From NCBI GenBank assembly GCA_017642885.1, contig JAEPOM010000002.1, positions 186,001 to 250,000 on the forward strand: 64,000 nucleotides of DNA. Direction: 5' to 3'. The stretch comes from Henriciella sp. GTDB taxonomy: Bacteria > Pseudomonadota > Alphaproteobacteria > Caulobacterales > Hyphomonadaceae. Under the pieces are notes generated by a model. That model worked only from the letters and a program-made list of their open reading frames with translations. It had not been told where the DNA came from and searched no databases. The first letter of the stretch is position 1. Every line of letters begins with the position of its first letter. This document shows, piece after piece, positions 16,226-25,537 of this stretch. Both the position numbers and the translations under genes were made by a program.

Positions 16226-18217
16226 CTATTCAGGCAACGCAAACGCCACCACATGATCGCCAATGCGTGTGCCAGACTTGCCATGCCCGCCCGCGGCAAT
16301 GACCACGTATTGTTTGCCATCCCAGACATAAGTCATCGGCGTCGCCTGACCTCCAGCGGGAAGACGCCCTTTCCACAGTTCCTTGCCGGTCTCGATATCC
16401 AACGCGCGCAAATAGTCATCCATCGCCGCGCCAATGAAAATCAACCCTCCTCCCGTGATCACGGGGCCGCCGAAATTCGGCGTACCGAGCTTCAACGCGA
16501 GCCCACCCGGCGCGAGATCGCGAGTGGTACCAAACGGGCGGCGCCAGACAATCTCGCCGCGCGCTACATCAACCCCGGCAATCACACCCCAGGGCGGTGA
16601 AGAGCATGGAAGGCCCAGCGGAGAGAAAATCGGTTTGCGGCTCATCGCGTAAGGCGCACCCTCCATCGGTGCGAATTCGGCATCATGGTCGATCTCAGTT
16701 GCCTCACGCGCCTCAGTGTTTGGGTGCAGATGCACTGACTGCGCGACATTGTTCATGTTGATCACAAGCAAATTGCGAGACGGGTCGAAGGCCGCGCTAC
16801 CCCAATTGGCGCCGCCGCCTGTGAACGGATATGCAAGCGTGCCCTCAACCGTCGGCGGTGTATAAAGCCCGTCCTGGCGCAGCTGCTTGAGCTTGGCGCT
16901 GCAGGCCATCTTGTCCCAAAGTGTCACCCCGAAGGCTTTGCCCGGATCCAACCGATCGGGAACCACGGCCTCGGGACGCACCGGGAACGGCTGCGTCGGT
17001 GACAAGACTTCACCATCGACCCCATCTTGCGGCACGGCGCGTTCTTCAACCGGGATCACCGGCTCTCCTGTGTCACGATCCAAGACGAAGATCAGACCCA
17101 TCTTGGTTACCTGGACAACCACATCGCGGGCGACGCCATTATCCCAAATCTGATACAGGCCGGGCTGTGCGGGCAGGTCATAATCCCAGACATCGTGATG
17201 CACGATCTGATACGCCCAGACCACCTCGCCCGTCCGCGCATCCAGGGCGACCACGGAATTGGCGTTTTCATTATCGCCTGGTCGCTCGCCGCCAAAGTAA
17301 TCCGGGCTGGCGGTCGAGGTCGGCAAGAAGACGAGGCCGCGTTCCGAGTCCACTGACATGGTCGACCAGACATTCGCGTGCCCAACCCGTGTCGCACCAT
17401 CCTCGCGCCAGGGAATTGGATTGTATTTCCATAGCGGATCGCCGGTGACGGCATCAAACGCATGCACGGTACCGAGCGGCGCGTCCGTGCGGAGATTGTC
17501 GCTAATGGAGGTGCCGGTAATGACAACATCCTCAAAGACAACGGGCGCAGAGGTAATCTGAAACTCACCCGGCCATCGCAGCGCCAGGCTTGGTTCGATC
17601 TGAACCCGACCTGCCTCGCCAAAATCGCGGCACGGCTCACCTGTGTCAGCATCGACTGCGATCAACTCAGCCTCCACTGTGCCCATAAGCACGCGCGAGC
17701 GGCACGCTCCGTCTTCGGTATCGGAGCGGAGAAAATGAGCGACGCCGCGGCACGTAAACTCATTCCCTGGGCGGCCATCGATCGGGACTTGCGGATCATA
17801 CTCCCATTTCAAAGCGCCGCTCGCCGGATCAAGTGCGACCACTTCATTGAACTGCGTGCAAAGGATCAGGGCATCTTCCACCAGTATTGGCGTGGTCTGA
17901 AATGAGGCGCGGTGGCGGGCAGCTTCGCGCCCTTCGAATGCGCCGGTTTGATGTATCCAGGCCGGTTTCAGCGACCGGACATTTTCGCGATTGATCTGGG
18001 CGGCGGTCGAATAGCGGTTGCCCCCTTTATCGCCGCCATAAGCGGGCCACCCATCGCCGATTCCATCGGGTACGTCGCGGACAATATCGGCGCGACCGTC
18101 AATCGAGAGATCATCACCAATTCCGAGAACCCGCCACACCGCCGTGCCGCCGAAAACACTAATCACAATCACGACGACCAACGCGATCAGAACAATTCTG
18201 AATGGCGAGACTTTCAT
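16226..18217 (-). CDS. PQQ-dependent dehydrogenase (glucose/quinate-like), one membrane anchor
   Basis: This 663-residue protein has an N-terminal anchor (FRIVLIALVVVIVISVFGG) followed by a beta-propeller quinoprotein domain. The PQQ family pattern is visible as GWPAYGGDKGGNRYSTAAQI, and IVHHDVWDYDLPAQP and MTYVWDGKQYVVIAAGGHG match the glucose/quinate/shikimate branch. Membrane glucose dehydrogenases usually have five helices, but only one is seen here. It should oxidise a sugar, polyol or cyclic acid in the periplasm and pass electrons to ubiquinone. I chose ATG 18217 because GGAG lies seven bases upstream; an in-frame ATG at 18256 would add 13 residues. Confidence 0.9.
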   Translation of the reverse strand: MKVSPFRIVLIALVVVIVISVFGGTAVWRVLGIGDDLSIDGRADIVRDVPDGIGDGWPAYGGDKGGNRYSTAAQINRENVRSLKPAWIHQTGAFEGREAARHRASFQTTPILVEDALILCTQFNEVVALDPASGALKWEYDPQVPIDGRPGNEFTCRGVAHFLRSDTEDGACRSRVLMGTVEAELIAVDADTGEPCRDFGEAGRVQIEPSLALRWPGEFQITSAPVVFEDVVITGTSISDNLRTDAPLGTVHAFDAVTGDPLWKYNPIPWREDGATRVGHANVWSTMSVDSERGLVFLPTSTASPDYFGGERPGDNENANSVVALDARTGEVVWAYQIVHHDVWDYDLPAQPGLYQIWDNGVARDVVVQVTKMGLIFVLDRDTGEPVIPVEERAVPQDGVDGEVLSPTQPFPVRPEAVVPDRLDPGKAFGVTLWDKMACSAKLKQLRQDGLYTPPTVEGTLAYPFTGGGANWGSAAFDPSRNLLVINMNNVAQSVHLHPNTEAREATEIDHDAEFAPMEGAPYAMSRKPIFSPLGLPCSSPPWGVIAGVDVARGEIVWRRPFGTTRDLAPGGLALKLGTPNFGGPVITGGGLIFIGAAMDDYLRALDIETGKELWKGRLPAGGQATPMTYVWDGKQYVVIAAGGHGKSGTRIGDHVVAFALPE

Positions 18218-18276
18218 GAAACTGCTCCAATTCAATGATTGGCGCATAGTGGGCACTCTAGGACGGACTGTCCATG

Positions 18277-19521
18277 TCAGCGGTTGGCGGCGGCATCCAG
18301 GACACGCAAGAAGTTGCCGCCCCAGATCTTGTTGATGTCTTCATCGCTATAACCACGCGCGACGAGTTCCTCGGTCACAGCTGAGGCGCCGTCCGCCTCT
18401 TCGAAGCCGACAATACCGCCGCCATGATTGAAGTCCGTACCAATGCCGACATGGTCAACGCCAATCCGCTGGACCACATAATCGATGTGATCGACCATTC
18501 GACTGACCGTTTCGCCACCGACCAGCGCGCGCATATTGGTCAGGAAAGTGATCTTCTCTTCGTCAGACTTCAGCTCCCAATAAAGCTCGTACGGATAAGA
18601 ATACGTCTCCGGAAGGCCCGCAGCGAGGCGCACATCGCGAATGCTAGCTTTGAGGTCTGCGTCTGAAAGATCGACCAGATAAGCAGAGAATGCCGCGATA
18701 TGGACCACCCCACCGGTTTCGCCAATGCGATCGATTTCCTCGTCGGACAGATTGCGCGTCACATCGGACAGCACCTTGGCGTTGGAGTGGCTCGCGATGA
18801 CTGGCAGCGTTGCGGTTTCAATCGCCTGCAAGGTCGCCGCTTTCGACATTTGCGAGACATCAACCAGCCCGCCAAGCGCGTCGATCCGTGCAACCGCAGC
18901 AACCCCCAAAGGCGACAATCCGCCATGCTCTTCGGTGGCCTCATAAGTGCCGGTCTCGCCGTCGAATCTCGGGCGAGAGGAATCAGCAAAATCATTGTGA
19001 CCGAGATGGGTCAGGCCGAACAGACGCACCCCTTCGGCGTAAAACGCGTCGATCCGGTCGACATCTCCTTCGAGAGACTGCGCATTCTGAAACCCAAGGA
19101 TTACCGAGATCAGGCCAAGCTCGCTATTCGCACGGACCTGGTCTGCCGTGGTGGCGAGAGCGAGGGTATCCGGGTTCGCAGCCATCAGGGTTTGTACTGC
19201 ATCAAGCTTGGCAAGGCTTTCGGCGCGGGCCTGCGCGTCTCCCTCAGGGGTTCGCAATTGAGGCCCGGCAGCAATCGCCATAACGACGGCATCAAACTCC
19301 CCAGCGATCAGTTTTTCGGGGGCCACTTTGGAGCCGCCATCCGCCCCAAGATAAAGCGGCGACGTTTCCGCGAGCATGATATCCGCATGCGCATCAAGCA
19401 CGATCGCATTGCTATGAATATCTGCTGCGCTGCGTTCCTGCGCCAGAGGGATGGCCGTCTGACACGCCGTAAGCCCCAAGACCGCAGCTCCAGCGAGTGC
19501 AAATTCGAGCTTGCTCATCAT
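18277..19521 (-). CDS. Membrane dipeptidase (peptidase M19), lipoprotein
   Basis: The 414-residue protein starts with a lipoprotein signal peptide (lipobox LTAC, C20). The M19 renal-dipeptidase domain follows, with the zinc-binding DAHAD at residues 43-47, LTHLGHND, VIASHSN and the late GTDFNHGGG segment. Such enzymes hydrolyse dipeptides, often with D-residues at the second position, and several bacterial members act on other amide substrates. It should be anchored in the outer membrane or periplasmic face. The neighbour downstream is the PQQ dehydrogenase, 60 bases away on the same strand. Confidence 0.92.
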   Translation of the reverse strand: MMSKLEFALAGAAVLGLTACQTAIPLAQERSAADIHSNAIVLDAHADIMLAETSPLYLGADGGSKVAPEKLIAGEFDAVVMAIAAGPQLRTPEGDAQARAESLAKLDAVQTLMAANPDTLALATTADQVRANSELGLISVILGFQNAQSLEGDVDRIDAFYAEGVRLFGLTHLGHNDFADSSRPRFDGETGTYEATEEHGGLSPLGVAAVARIDALGGLVDVSQMSKAATLQAIETATLPVIASHSNAKVLSDVTRNLSDEEIDRIGETGGVVHIAAFSAYLVDLSDADLKASIRDVRLAAGLPETYSYPYELYWELKSDEEKITFLTNMRALVGGETVSRMVDHIDYVVQRIGVDHVGIGTDFNHGGGIVGFEEADGASAVTEELVARGYSDEDINKIWGGNFLRVLDAAANR

Positions 19522-19707
19522 TGTTATCCTTCCCTGCGGTTTTTTGTTTGCGAAAGCCTCTCAGCCCCTCCCCTGCGATAAGCAAGCGGTTTTAACGCCC
19601 CTTCAGTTTTGCGCTCCGAAACCCCCACAAAAAAGTGGGCCAGTTTGGCTGAATCTGGCAGAAGAGTTGCATCTGTAGAGGACGTTCAGTCTTGATTGGG
19701 GACGATG

Positions 19708-20190
19708 ATGCCGATTTCGGAGAATGTGACGCTGAAAGGCGCGGTGAAGATCCCTCACCCGGACCTTGTGAACCTCTATGGATGCACGGTCGGGGACGGG
19801 ACGATGATTGGCACATTTGTCGAGATCCAAAAAAACGCCGAGATCGGTGCGCGGTGCAAGATCTCCTCGCACAGCTTCATCTGTGAAGGCGTCGAGATTG
19901 AAGACGAGGTTTTCGTCGGGCATGGCGTCATGTTCACCAATGACCGCTTTCCGCGAGCGACCAATCCGGACGGGTCTCCTCAAACTGACGAGGATTGGAC
20001 GCTGGAAACAACGTTGGTGAAACGCCGTGCCTCGATCGGCTCCAACGTCACCATCGTTTGCGGCGTGACCATCGGCGAAGGCGCGATGATCGCCGCCGGC
20101 GCCGTCGTAACGAAAAATGTACCCGACTATGCCATTGTTGCCGGAGTTCCCGCGACCATACGCGGCAACATGAGGGATGTGGACCAGTGA
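19708..20190 (+). CDS. Left-handed beta-helix acetyltransferase (WbpD/WlbB-like)
   Basis: About 160 residues of hexapeptide repeats ([LIV]GxxxxI patterns such as [19 protein letters not shown] and [19 protein letters not shown]) end in [20 protein letters not shown], the classical LbH terminus. [12 protein letters not shown] is the loop with the catalytic histidine region seen in WlbB/WbpD, which N-acetylate the 3-amino group of UDP-2-acetamido-3-amino-glucuronate. It likely opens the sugar-nucleotide operon. Three start codons are close together (TTG 19696, ATG 19705, ATG 19708); ATG 19708 leaves a GGGGA site at normal spacing. The start of the next gene overlaps its stop. Confidence 0.88.
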   Translation: MPISENVTLKGAVKIPHPDLVNLYGCTVGDGTMIGTFVEIQKNAEIGARCKISSHSFICEGVEIEDEVFVGHGVMFTNDRFPRATNPDGSPQTDEDWTLETTLVKRRASIGSNVTIVCGVTIGEGAMIAAGAVVTKNVPDYAIVAGVPATIRGNMRDVDQ

Positions 20191-21230
20191 CGCTAAGTGA
20201 TGAGAAGCTGAACATCGCCGTAATCGGCTATGGCTATTGGGGCCCGAACCTGGTGCGTAATTTCGCGGAGCTGGACGGTGCGCGCATGCATTCCGTGGCC
20301 GACCTGAGTGAGACCGCGCTCGAGAAAGTGTCGAAGCGCTACCCAACCGTGAATACGACGACTGATGCGATGGCATTGATCCATCACCCAGACATTCACG
20401 CCGTTGCGATTGCAACCCCTGTTTCCACCCATTTCGATCTCGCCATGGCCGCGCTGAAAGCTGGCAAGCATGTCTGGCTCGAAAAGCCGATGGCTGAGAC
20501 GTCTAAGCAGGCGCGTGCTCTAGTTGCTGAAGCGGAGGCCCGCGGTCTGGTGCTGCACGTGGATCACACATTCCTCTATACCGGACCAGTTCAGAAAATG
20601 CGCGAGCTTGTGCAGTCCAAGTCTCTCGGCAACCCGCTTTATTATGACAGCACCCGGGTCAATCTTGGTCTGTTCCAGCGCGACGTTAACGTGATTTCCG
20701 ATCTCGCTGTCCACGATTTTTCGATCTTGGATTATGTGTTCGATATGCAGCCCACCGCGGTTTCTGCATCCGGGATCAATCACTATCCGGGCACGCCGGA
20801 GAACCTCGCCTACATCACGCTGTTCTACGAGACAGGCTTTATTGCCCATGTGAACGTCTCCTGGTTGGCGCCCGTAAAAGTCCGCAAGATCCTGATCGGC
20901 GGCACTGAAAAGATGATCACATTTGACGAGCTTGAACCGTCCGAGAAACTGAAAATCTATGACAAGGGCGTATCCCTCACCGATGACCCCGAGCAAATCC
21001 ACGAAATGCGGGTCGGGTATCGCGTGGGCGACATGTGGGCCCCGAAAGTTCCCAATATCGAAGCGCTTCGCAACGGAACCGAACATTTCCGCGATTGCAT
21101 TCTGAATCAGACCCAATCCATTTCAGACGGGCAGTTTGGTCTGCGCATGGTTGAAGCGATCGAAGCAGCGACCCAGTCCATGCGGGCGCGCGGAGCAACT
21201 GTGCAACTGCCAGCCTATGAGGACGCATAA
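20187..21230 (+). CDS. Gfo/Idh/MocA family sugar-nucleotide oxidoreductase
   Basis: The protein of 347 residues opens with the NAD(P)-binding loop [15 protein letters not shown] and has the family EKP motif as [11 protein letters not shown], with the active-site lysine there. The upstream open frame reaches 19995 but it lies over the acetyltransferase in another frame, so the gene is taken to start at GTG 20187, which overlaps the previous stop (GTGA). In WlbA/WbpB-like pathways this enzyme oxidises C3 of a UDP-hexuronate so that a DegT aminotransferase can aminate it. The next gene is such an aminotransferase. Exact substrate is inferred from context. Confidence 0.88.
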   Translation: MTLSDEKLNIAVIGYGYWGPNLVRNFAELDGARMHSVADLSETALEKVSKRYPTVNTTTDAMALIHHPDIHAVAIATPVSTHFDLAMAALKAGKHVWLEKPMAETSKQARALVAEAEARGLVLHVDHTFLYTGPVQKMRELVQSKSLGNPLYYDSTRVNLGLFQRDVNVISDLAVHDFSILDYVFDMQPTAVSASGINHYPGTPENLAYITLFYETGFIAHVNVSWLAPVKVRKILIGGTEKMITFDELEPSEKLKIYDKGVSLTDDPEQIHEMRVGYRVGDMWAPKVPNIEALRNGTEHFRDCILNQTQSISDGQFGLRMVEAIEAATQSMRARGATVQLPAYEDA

Positions 21231-21231
21231 C

Positions 21232-22347
21232 ATGGTCCCGTTTGTCGATCTCAAAGCCCAGTACCGCTCGATCAAGCCGGAAATAGACGCAGCTGTCATG
21301 AAGACACTCGAAGACTGCGCCTTCGTGCTTGGTCCGGAAGTCGCCGCGCTCGAACACCGGTTTGCAGATTATTGCGCAACTGGTTTCGCGGTCGGCGTGA
21401 ATAGCGGTACCAACGCGCTCTATCTCGGCTTGCTCGCCGCAGGAATCGGTGAAGGGGATGAAGTCATCACCGTGCCGCATACGTTTATCGCGTCGGCATC
21501 AGCCATTCACTATACCGGCGCGAATGTCGTGTTCTGCGATATCGATCCGGTTACCTTCACCATGGATCCTGAAGCACTTGAAGCGGCGATCACGCCGCGG
21601 ACCAAGGCGATTGTCCCCGTCCATCTCTATGGCCAGATGGCCGATATGGATCCGATCATGGCGATCGCGAAGAAGCATGGCCTGATCGTCATGGAGGACG
21701 CGGCTCAGTCTCACGGCGCAGAGTATCGCGGGCGCCGCGCGGGTTCGATTGGTGACCTCGCAGGCTTCTCCTTCTATCCTGGCAAGAATCTTGGTGCCGC
21801 GGGCGAAGCCGGTATGACGGTTACCGCGCGCGAAGACTGGACCCGCAAGCTCCGTATGCTGCGCGACTGGGGAGCGGAAGAGAAATACAACCATGAAATC
21901 ATCGGCTACAATATGCGAATGGAAGGCCTGCAGGGCGCCGTTCTGAACGTGAAAATGAACCATATCGAGCGCTGGACCGAAGCGCGCCGCGCCGCTGCCG
22001 CCCGGTATGAGAACCTATTCGATGGCACCGGTGTGCAGATCCCGCTCGAAGCTGATGACCGGCGTCATGTCTATCATGTCTACGCCATCCGAACACCGCA
22101 GCGCGCGCGCTGGATCGAGGCATTGAAAGCGGCGGGCGTCGCAACTGGAATTCACTACCCATACGCGCTGCACCGCCTCAAGGCGTTTGAATTCCTCGGA
22201 TATCGCAGCGGCGAGTTCCCACACGCTGAAAAAGCCGCTGCGGAAGTTCTGTCCCTGCCAATGTTCCCTGAGATCACGCCGGACCAGCAGGAAATCGTCG
22301 CGAACGCCGTCATTCGCCTACAAGCTGAAACAGAAATTGACGCCTAG
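21232..22347 (+). CDS. DegT/DnrJ/EryC1/StrS PLP-dependent aminotransferase (first copy)
   Basis: This 371-residue sugar aminotransferase starts at ATG 21232 (MVPFVDLKAQY), one base after the oxidoreductase stop, preceded by GAGGA. The PLP lysine is K185 in FYPGKNLGA, and the conserved AAQSHGA and DEVITVPHTFIA segments are present. With the two upstream genes it matches a WlbC/WbpE-type step: amination of a 3-keto UDP-sugar, followed by N-acetylation by the first gene. An earlier ATG in the same frame (21136) lies inside the previous gene and is not used. Confidence 0.9.
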   Translation: MVPFVDLKAQYRSIKPEIDAAVMKTLEDCAFVLGPEVAALEHRFADYCATGFAVGVNSGTNALYLGLLAAGIGEGDEVITVPHTFIASASAIHYTGANVVFCDIDPVTFTMDPEALEAAITPRTKAIVPVHLYGQMADMDPIMAIAKKHGLIVMEDAAQSHGAEYRGRRAGSIGDLAGFSFYPGKNLGAAGEAGMTVTAREDWTRKLRMLRDWGAEEKYNHEIIGYNMRMEGLQGAVLNVKMNHIERWTEARRAAAARYENLFDGTGVQIPLEADDRRHVYHVYAIRTPQRARWIEALKAAGVATGIHYPYALHRLKAFEFLGYRSGEFPHAEKAAAEVLSLPMFPEITPDQQEIVANAVIRLQAETEIDA

Positions 22348-22386
22348 AGCTCCCAGCTCGGCGAAAGAGACAGAAAGTCACCCAAC

Positions 22387-23364
22387 ATGAACCTAGATGG
22401 TGCGAAAATCCTGGTCACTGGCGGATGCGGCCTCATTGGCTCCACAACGATTGACCAGCTCCTCGCGAACGAGAATCCCGGCGAGATTGTCATTTTCGAC
22501 AATCTAGTGCGCGGGTCGATGCGCAATGTTGAGAAGATCCTGCAGGATCCGCGTGTTCGGCTGGTTAAAGGCGATATTCGCGACCGCGCGGCGACCGAAG
22601 CGGTCACCGAAGGCATGGATGCGGTGATCCATATGGCCGCGATCCGCATCACGGCTTGCGCCGCGGATCCGCGCGAGGCCATGGAAGTGATGAACGACGG
22701 CACTTACAATGTCATCGAAGCGGCGCACAAAGCGAATGTGACGCGTGTCCTCGCCGCTTCTTCCGCGTCGATCTATGGCATGGCCGATACATTTCCGACG
22801 ACCGAACGTCATCACCCCTACAATAACGATACCTGGTACGGCGCGTCCAAAGTGATGCTGGAAGGCTTGTTCCGCTCTTTCCACGCGATGTACGACCTGG
22901 ATTATGTCGCGATGCGCTACTTCAATGTCTACGGCCCGCGCATGGATATTCACGGCAAATATACCGAGGTTCTGGTCCGCTGGATGCAGCGGATCGAGGA
23001 AGGCGTCCCGCCGCTCATCCTCGGCGATGGCCTCACATCTATGGATTTCATCTATATCGAAGAACTCGCGCGCGCGAACGTTCTGGCGCTGAAATCAGAT
23101 GCGACGGACGAAGTGTTCAACGTCGCGTCCGGTGTCGAGACCAATCTGAACGAGCTTGCGACGACGCTGATGAAAGTGATGGGCGCCGATCCGGATATGG
23201 TGCCGGAATATGGCCCCGAACGGAAAATCAACGCTGTCCCGCGCCGTCTCGCCGATACAAAGAAGGCCAAAGATCTCTTGGGCTTTGAAGCAGAGATTGA
23301 CCTCGAAGAAGGCCTCCGCCGTCTGGTCGATTGGTGGCGCGCGAACAAGGACGCGATGCAATGA
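22387..23364 (+). CDS. NAD-dependent sugar epimerase/dehydratase (extended SDR)
   Basis: The 325-residue protein has the extended SDR fold: TGGCGLIGS near the N terminus, NLVRGSMRNVE after the first strand, SSASIYG, and the catalytic YGASK motif (WYGASK). RYFNVYGPRMD follows. It belongs to the GalE/WbpP-like branch and may epimerise or dehydrate a UDP-sugar for the same product as its neighbours. The ATG at 22387 is 39 bases after the aminotransferase stop, and its own stop overlaps the start of the second aminotransferase (ATGA), so the operon continues. Confidence 0.88.
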   Translation: MNLDGAKILVTGGCGLIGSTTIDQLLANENPGEIVIFDNLVRGSMRNVEKILQDPRVRLVKGDIRDRAATEAVTEGMDAVIHMAAIRITACAADPREAMEVMNDGTYNVIEAAHKANVTRVLAASSASIYGMADTFPTTERHHPYNNDTWYGASKVMLEGLFRSFHAMYDLDYVAMRYFNVYGPRMDIHGKYTEVLVRWMQRIEEGVPPLILGDGLTSMDFIYIEELARANVLALKSDATDEVFNVASGVETNLNELATTLMKVMGADPDMVPEYGPERKINAVPRRLADTKKAKDLLGFEAEIDLEEGLRRLVDWWRANKDAMQ

Positions 23365-24509
23365 TCCCGATCATCAAACCGCTAATGGGTGAGGAGGAGG
23401 CCGCTGCCGCTTCGCGAGTCATTCTGTCTGGTTGGGTGACGCAAGGCCCGGAAGTTGCCGCCTTCGAAACCGAGTTTGCCGACTATGTCGGCGCCGAGAA
23501 TGCGGTCGCGGTGTCTAATTGCACGACCGGCTTGCACCTCGCGCTTCTCGCGGCGGGGGTCAGCGACGGTGATGAAGTGATCACGGTCAGCCATTCCTAT
23601 ATCGCCACTGCAAACGCGATCCGCTATTGCCGCGCAGACCCTGTCTTTATCGATGTAGACCCGCTGACCTGCAATATGGATCCGGCCTTGATTGAGGCGG
23701 CGATCACCCCGCGAACAAAGGCGATCCTTCTCGTCCACCAAATGGGCATGCCGGCTGATCTCGCTGCGATTGTCAAAGTCGCGCGAACGCATAATCTGTT
23801 TGTCATCGAAGACGCCGCTTGCGCCGCGGGCGCTGAGATCCTGTGGGATGGGAAATGGGAAAAGGTCGGCCGCGTCCGCGGAGACGCCGCGGTCTTCTCG
23901 TTCCATCCTCGCAAAGTGCTCTCTACCGGCGATGGCGGCATGATCACGACGCCGCACGCTGACTGGGCGGCACAGTTCAAGCGGTTACGCCAGCATGGCA
24001 TGAGCGTCCCGGACACAGTCCGCCACAAATCCCAGCAGGTCGTCTTCGAGACGCATCCGGAACTCGGCTACAATTACCGCATGACGGACATCCAGGCCGC
24101 CGTCGGACGCGAGCAACTGAAACGGTTGCCCGGCGTGGTGAAGCGCCGCCGCGAACTGGTTGAGCTATACCGCTCCGAACTTGCCGACGCGCAGTGGCTG
24201 CACGTTCCCACCGAACCGAGCTGGGCGCGAACCAACTGGCAAAGCTTCAGTGTTCGCCTTCCAGATGCCTGCGACCAACGCACCGTGATGCAGGCCATGT
24301 TGGACAAAGGGATCGCCACGCGCCGGGGCATTATGTGCGCTCACCGCGAAGACTCCTATCGCGACACGCCGCGACCGGCCCCATTGCCGCATTCAGAAGC
24401 CGAACAGGACAAGCGGATCATACTGCCCCTGTACGGACAGATGAGTGATGAAGACGTCTTCACCGTGGCGACGGCACTCAAAGACATCACATCAGATCCG
24501 GCGCACTGA
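23361..24509 (+). CDS. DegT/DnrJ/EryC1/StrS PLP-dependent aminotransferase (second copy)
   Basis: A second sugar aminotransferase of 382 residues, only loosely similar to the first. The start is ATG 23361, overlapping the SDR stop. The PLP lysine is K185 in FHPRKVLS, and the GDGG loop follows it (STGDGGMI), while the first copy has GAAGEAG there. ACAAGAE replaces the AAQSHGA segment. The two are therefore not recent duplicates and probably aminate different keto sugars. The stop overlaps the start of the next glycosyltransferase (ATG 24509). Confidence 0.9.
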   Translation: MIPIIKPLMGEEEAAAASRVILSGWVTQGPEVAAFETEFADYVGAENAVAVSNCTTGLHLALLAAGVSDGDEVITVSHSYIATANAIRYCRADPVFIDVDPLTCNMDPALIEAAITPRTKAILLVHQMGMPADLAAIVKVARTHNLFVIEDAACAAGAEILWDGKWEKVGRVRGDAAVFSFHPRKVLSTGDGGMITTPHADWAAQFKRLRQHGMSVPDTVRHKSQQVVFETHPELGYNYRMTDIQAAVGREQLKRLPGVVKRRRELVELYRSELADAQWLHVPTEPSWARTNWQSFSVRLPDACDQRTVMQAMLDKGIATRRGIMCAHREDSYRDTPRPAPLPHSEAEQDKRIILPLYGQMSDEDVFTVATALKDITSDPAH

Positions 24510-25525
24510 TGGCCTGCGTCGATATCGTCGTTCCCTGCTACAACTATGCGCATTTCCTGGAGGATTGTGTCGCTAGCATTCTGTCGCAAAGAGGTGTCGA
24601 CGTTCGCGTCCTGATCCTGAATGACGCCTCCCCGGACAATACGGAGGCGGTGGGCCAAGCTCTCGCCGCGTCGGATCCGCGGGTCACTTATCTCAGGAAT
24701 GAGCAGAACCTTGGACTGATCGGCACGGCCAATCGCGGACTGCTTGATTGGGCCAGCGCTGACTATGCGTTGCTTCTTTCAGCCGATGACGCGCTGACGC
24801 CGGGCAGTCTCGCTCGCGCCACCGCAATCATGGAGAGCCACGAGGACGTGCACCTGGTTTTTGGTCGCGCGCTATTGGTGGGAGATGGATTTGATCGTGC
24901 GCCAACCCCTGATGAGGGCGGCGGCGACTTCCAGCTGGTATCCGGATCAGACTTCATCAAACGCAATTTCACCCATGGCAATCCGGTCGCTTCGCCAACG
25001 GCAATTGTGCGGACCCGGGTTCAGCAAAAGCTGGGCGGTTACCTCCCGCAATTCTATCACACGTCCGATATGGAAATGTGGATGCGGTTTGCCGCGAACG
25101 GGCCAATTGGCGCGATCAAGGATCTGCAGGCCGAGTATCGCATCCACGCCTCGTCGATGAGTGCACCGAAAATTAATCGCGCGATTTCAGATCGAGAAGA
25201 GTGTTTTGAAACTTGCCAATTCGTGACGGAGAACTGGTGCAAGCATTTGCCAGAAGCTCGGACCTGGTTGAATGAGATGCAGCGCCGGATGGCTAAAGAC
25301 ATGTACTGGCGCGCAACGCTTCTAAAATACTCCGCAGACGAGAGACGCGTCTGCGCCGAGTTCGCCAAGCGAATTGATCCGGACGGCGCGCTTTCATTTC
25401 TGCGCGTGAAGTTCGCAATCAAGACAGCGCTCCTTGCTCTGAAGCCAAACAGGCCAGAGCCCGATACCGTCGAGCACTTCACGGTCACATCTAATATTTA
25501 TGGGTGGTGGCCGGGCGAGGATTGA
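24509..25525 (+). CDS. Glycosyltransferase family 2
   Basis: The 338-residue protein has the GT-A opening VDIVVPCYNYAHFLEDC, the nucleotide-binding ILNDASPDNTE and the metal site LLLSADDALT. The second half includes a HTSDMEMWMRFA segment, common in cell-surface-polysaccharide GT2 enzymes. It is the last gene of the sugar operon and most likely transfers the amino sugar made by the upstream genes. No membrane helices are predicted, so it would act at the cytoplasmic face. It is convergent with the pyruvyl transferase and only 12 bases separate the stops. Confidence 0.88.
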   Translation: MACVDIVVPCYNYAHFLEDCVASILSQRGVDVRVLILNDASPDNTEAVGQALAASDPRVTYLRNEQNLGLIGTANRGLLDWASADYALLLSADDALTPGSLARATAIMESHEDVHLVFGRALLVGDGFDRAPTPDEGGGDFQLVSGSDFIKRNFTHGNPVASPTAIVRTRVQQKLGGYLPQFYHTSDMEMWMRFAANGPIGAIKDLQAEYRIHASSMSAPKINRAISDREECFETCQFVTENWCKHLPEARTWLNEMQRRMAKDMYWRATLLKYSADERRVCAEFAKRIDPDGALSFLRVKFAIKTALLALKPNRPEPDTVEHFTVTSNIYGWWPGED

Positions 25526-25537
25526 TACCTAGCGACC

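Noticed and set aside
19995-20186. Upstream extension of the Gfo/Idh/MocA gene frame
   Set aside because: It lies in another frame over the acetyltransferase hexapeptide repeats and encodes an arginine-rich peptide; the true start is GTG 20187.
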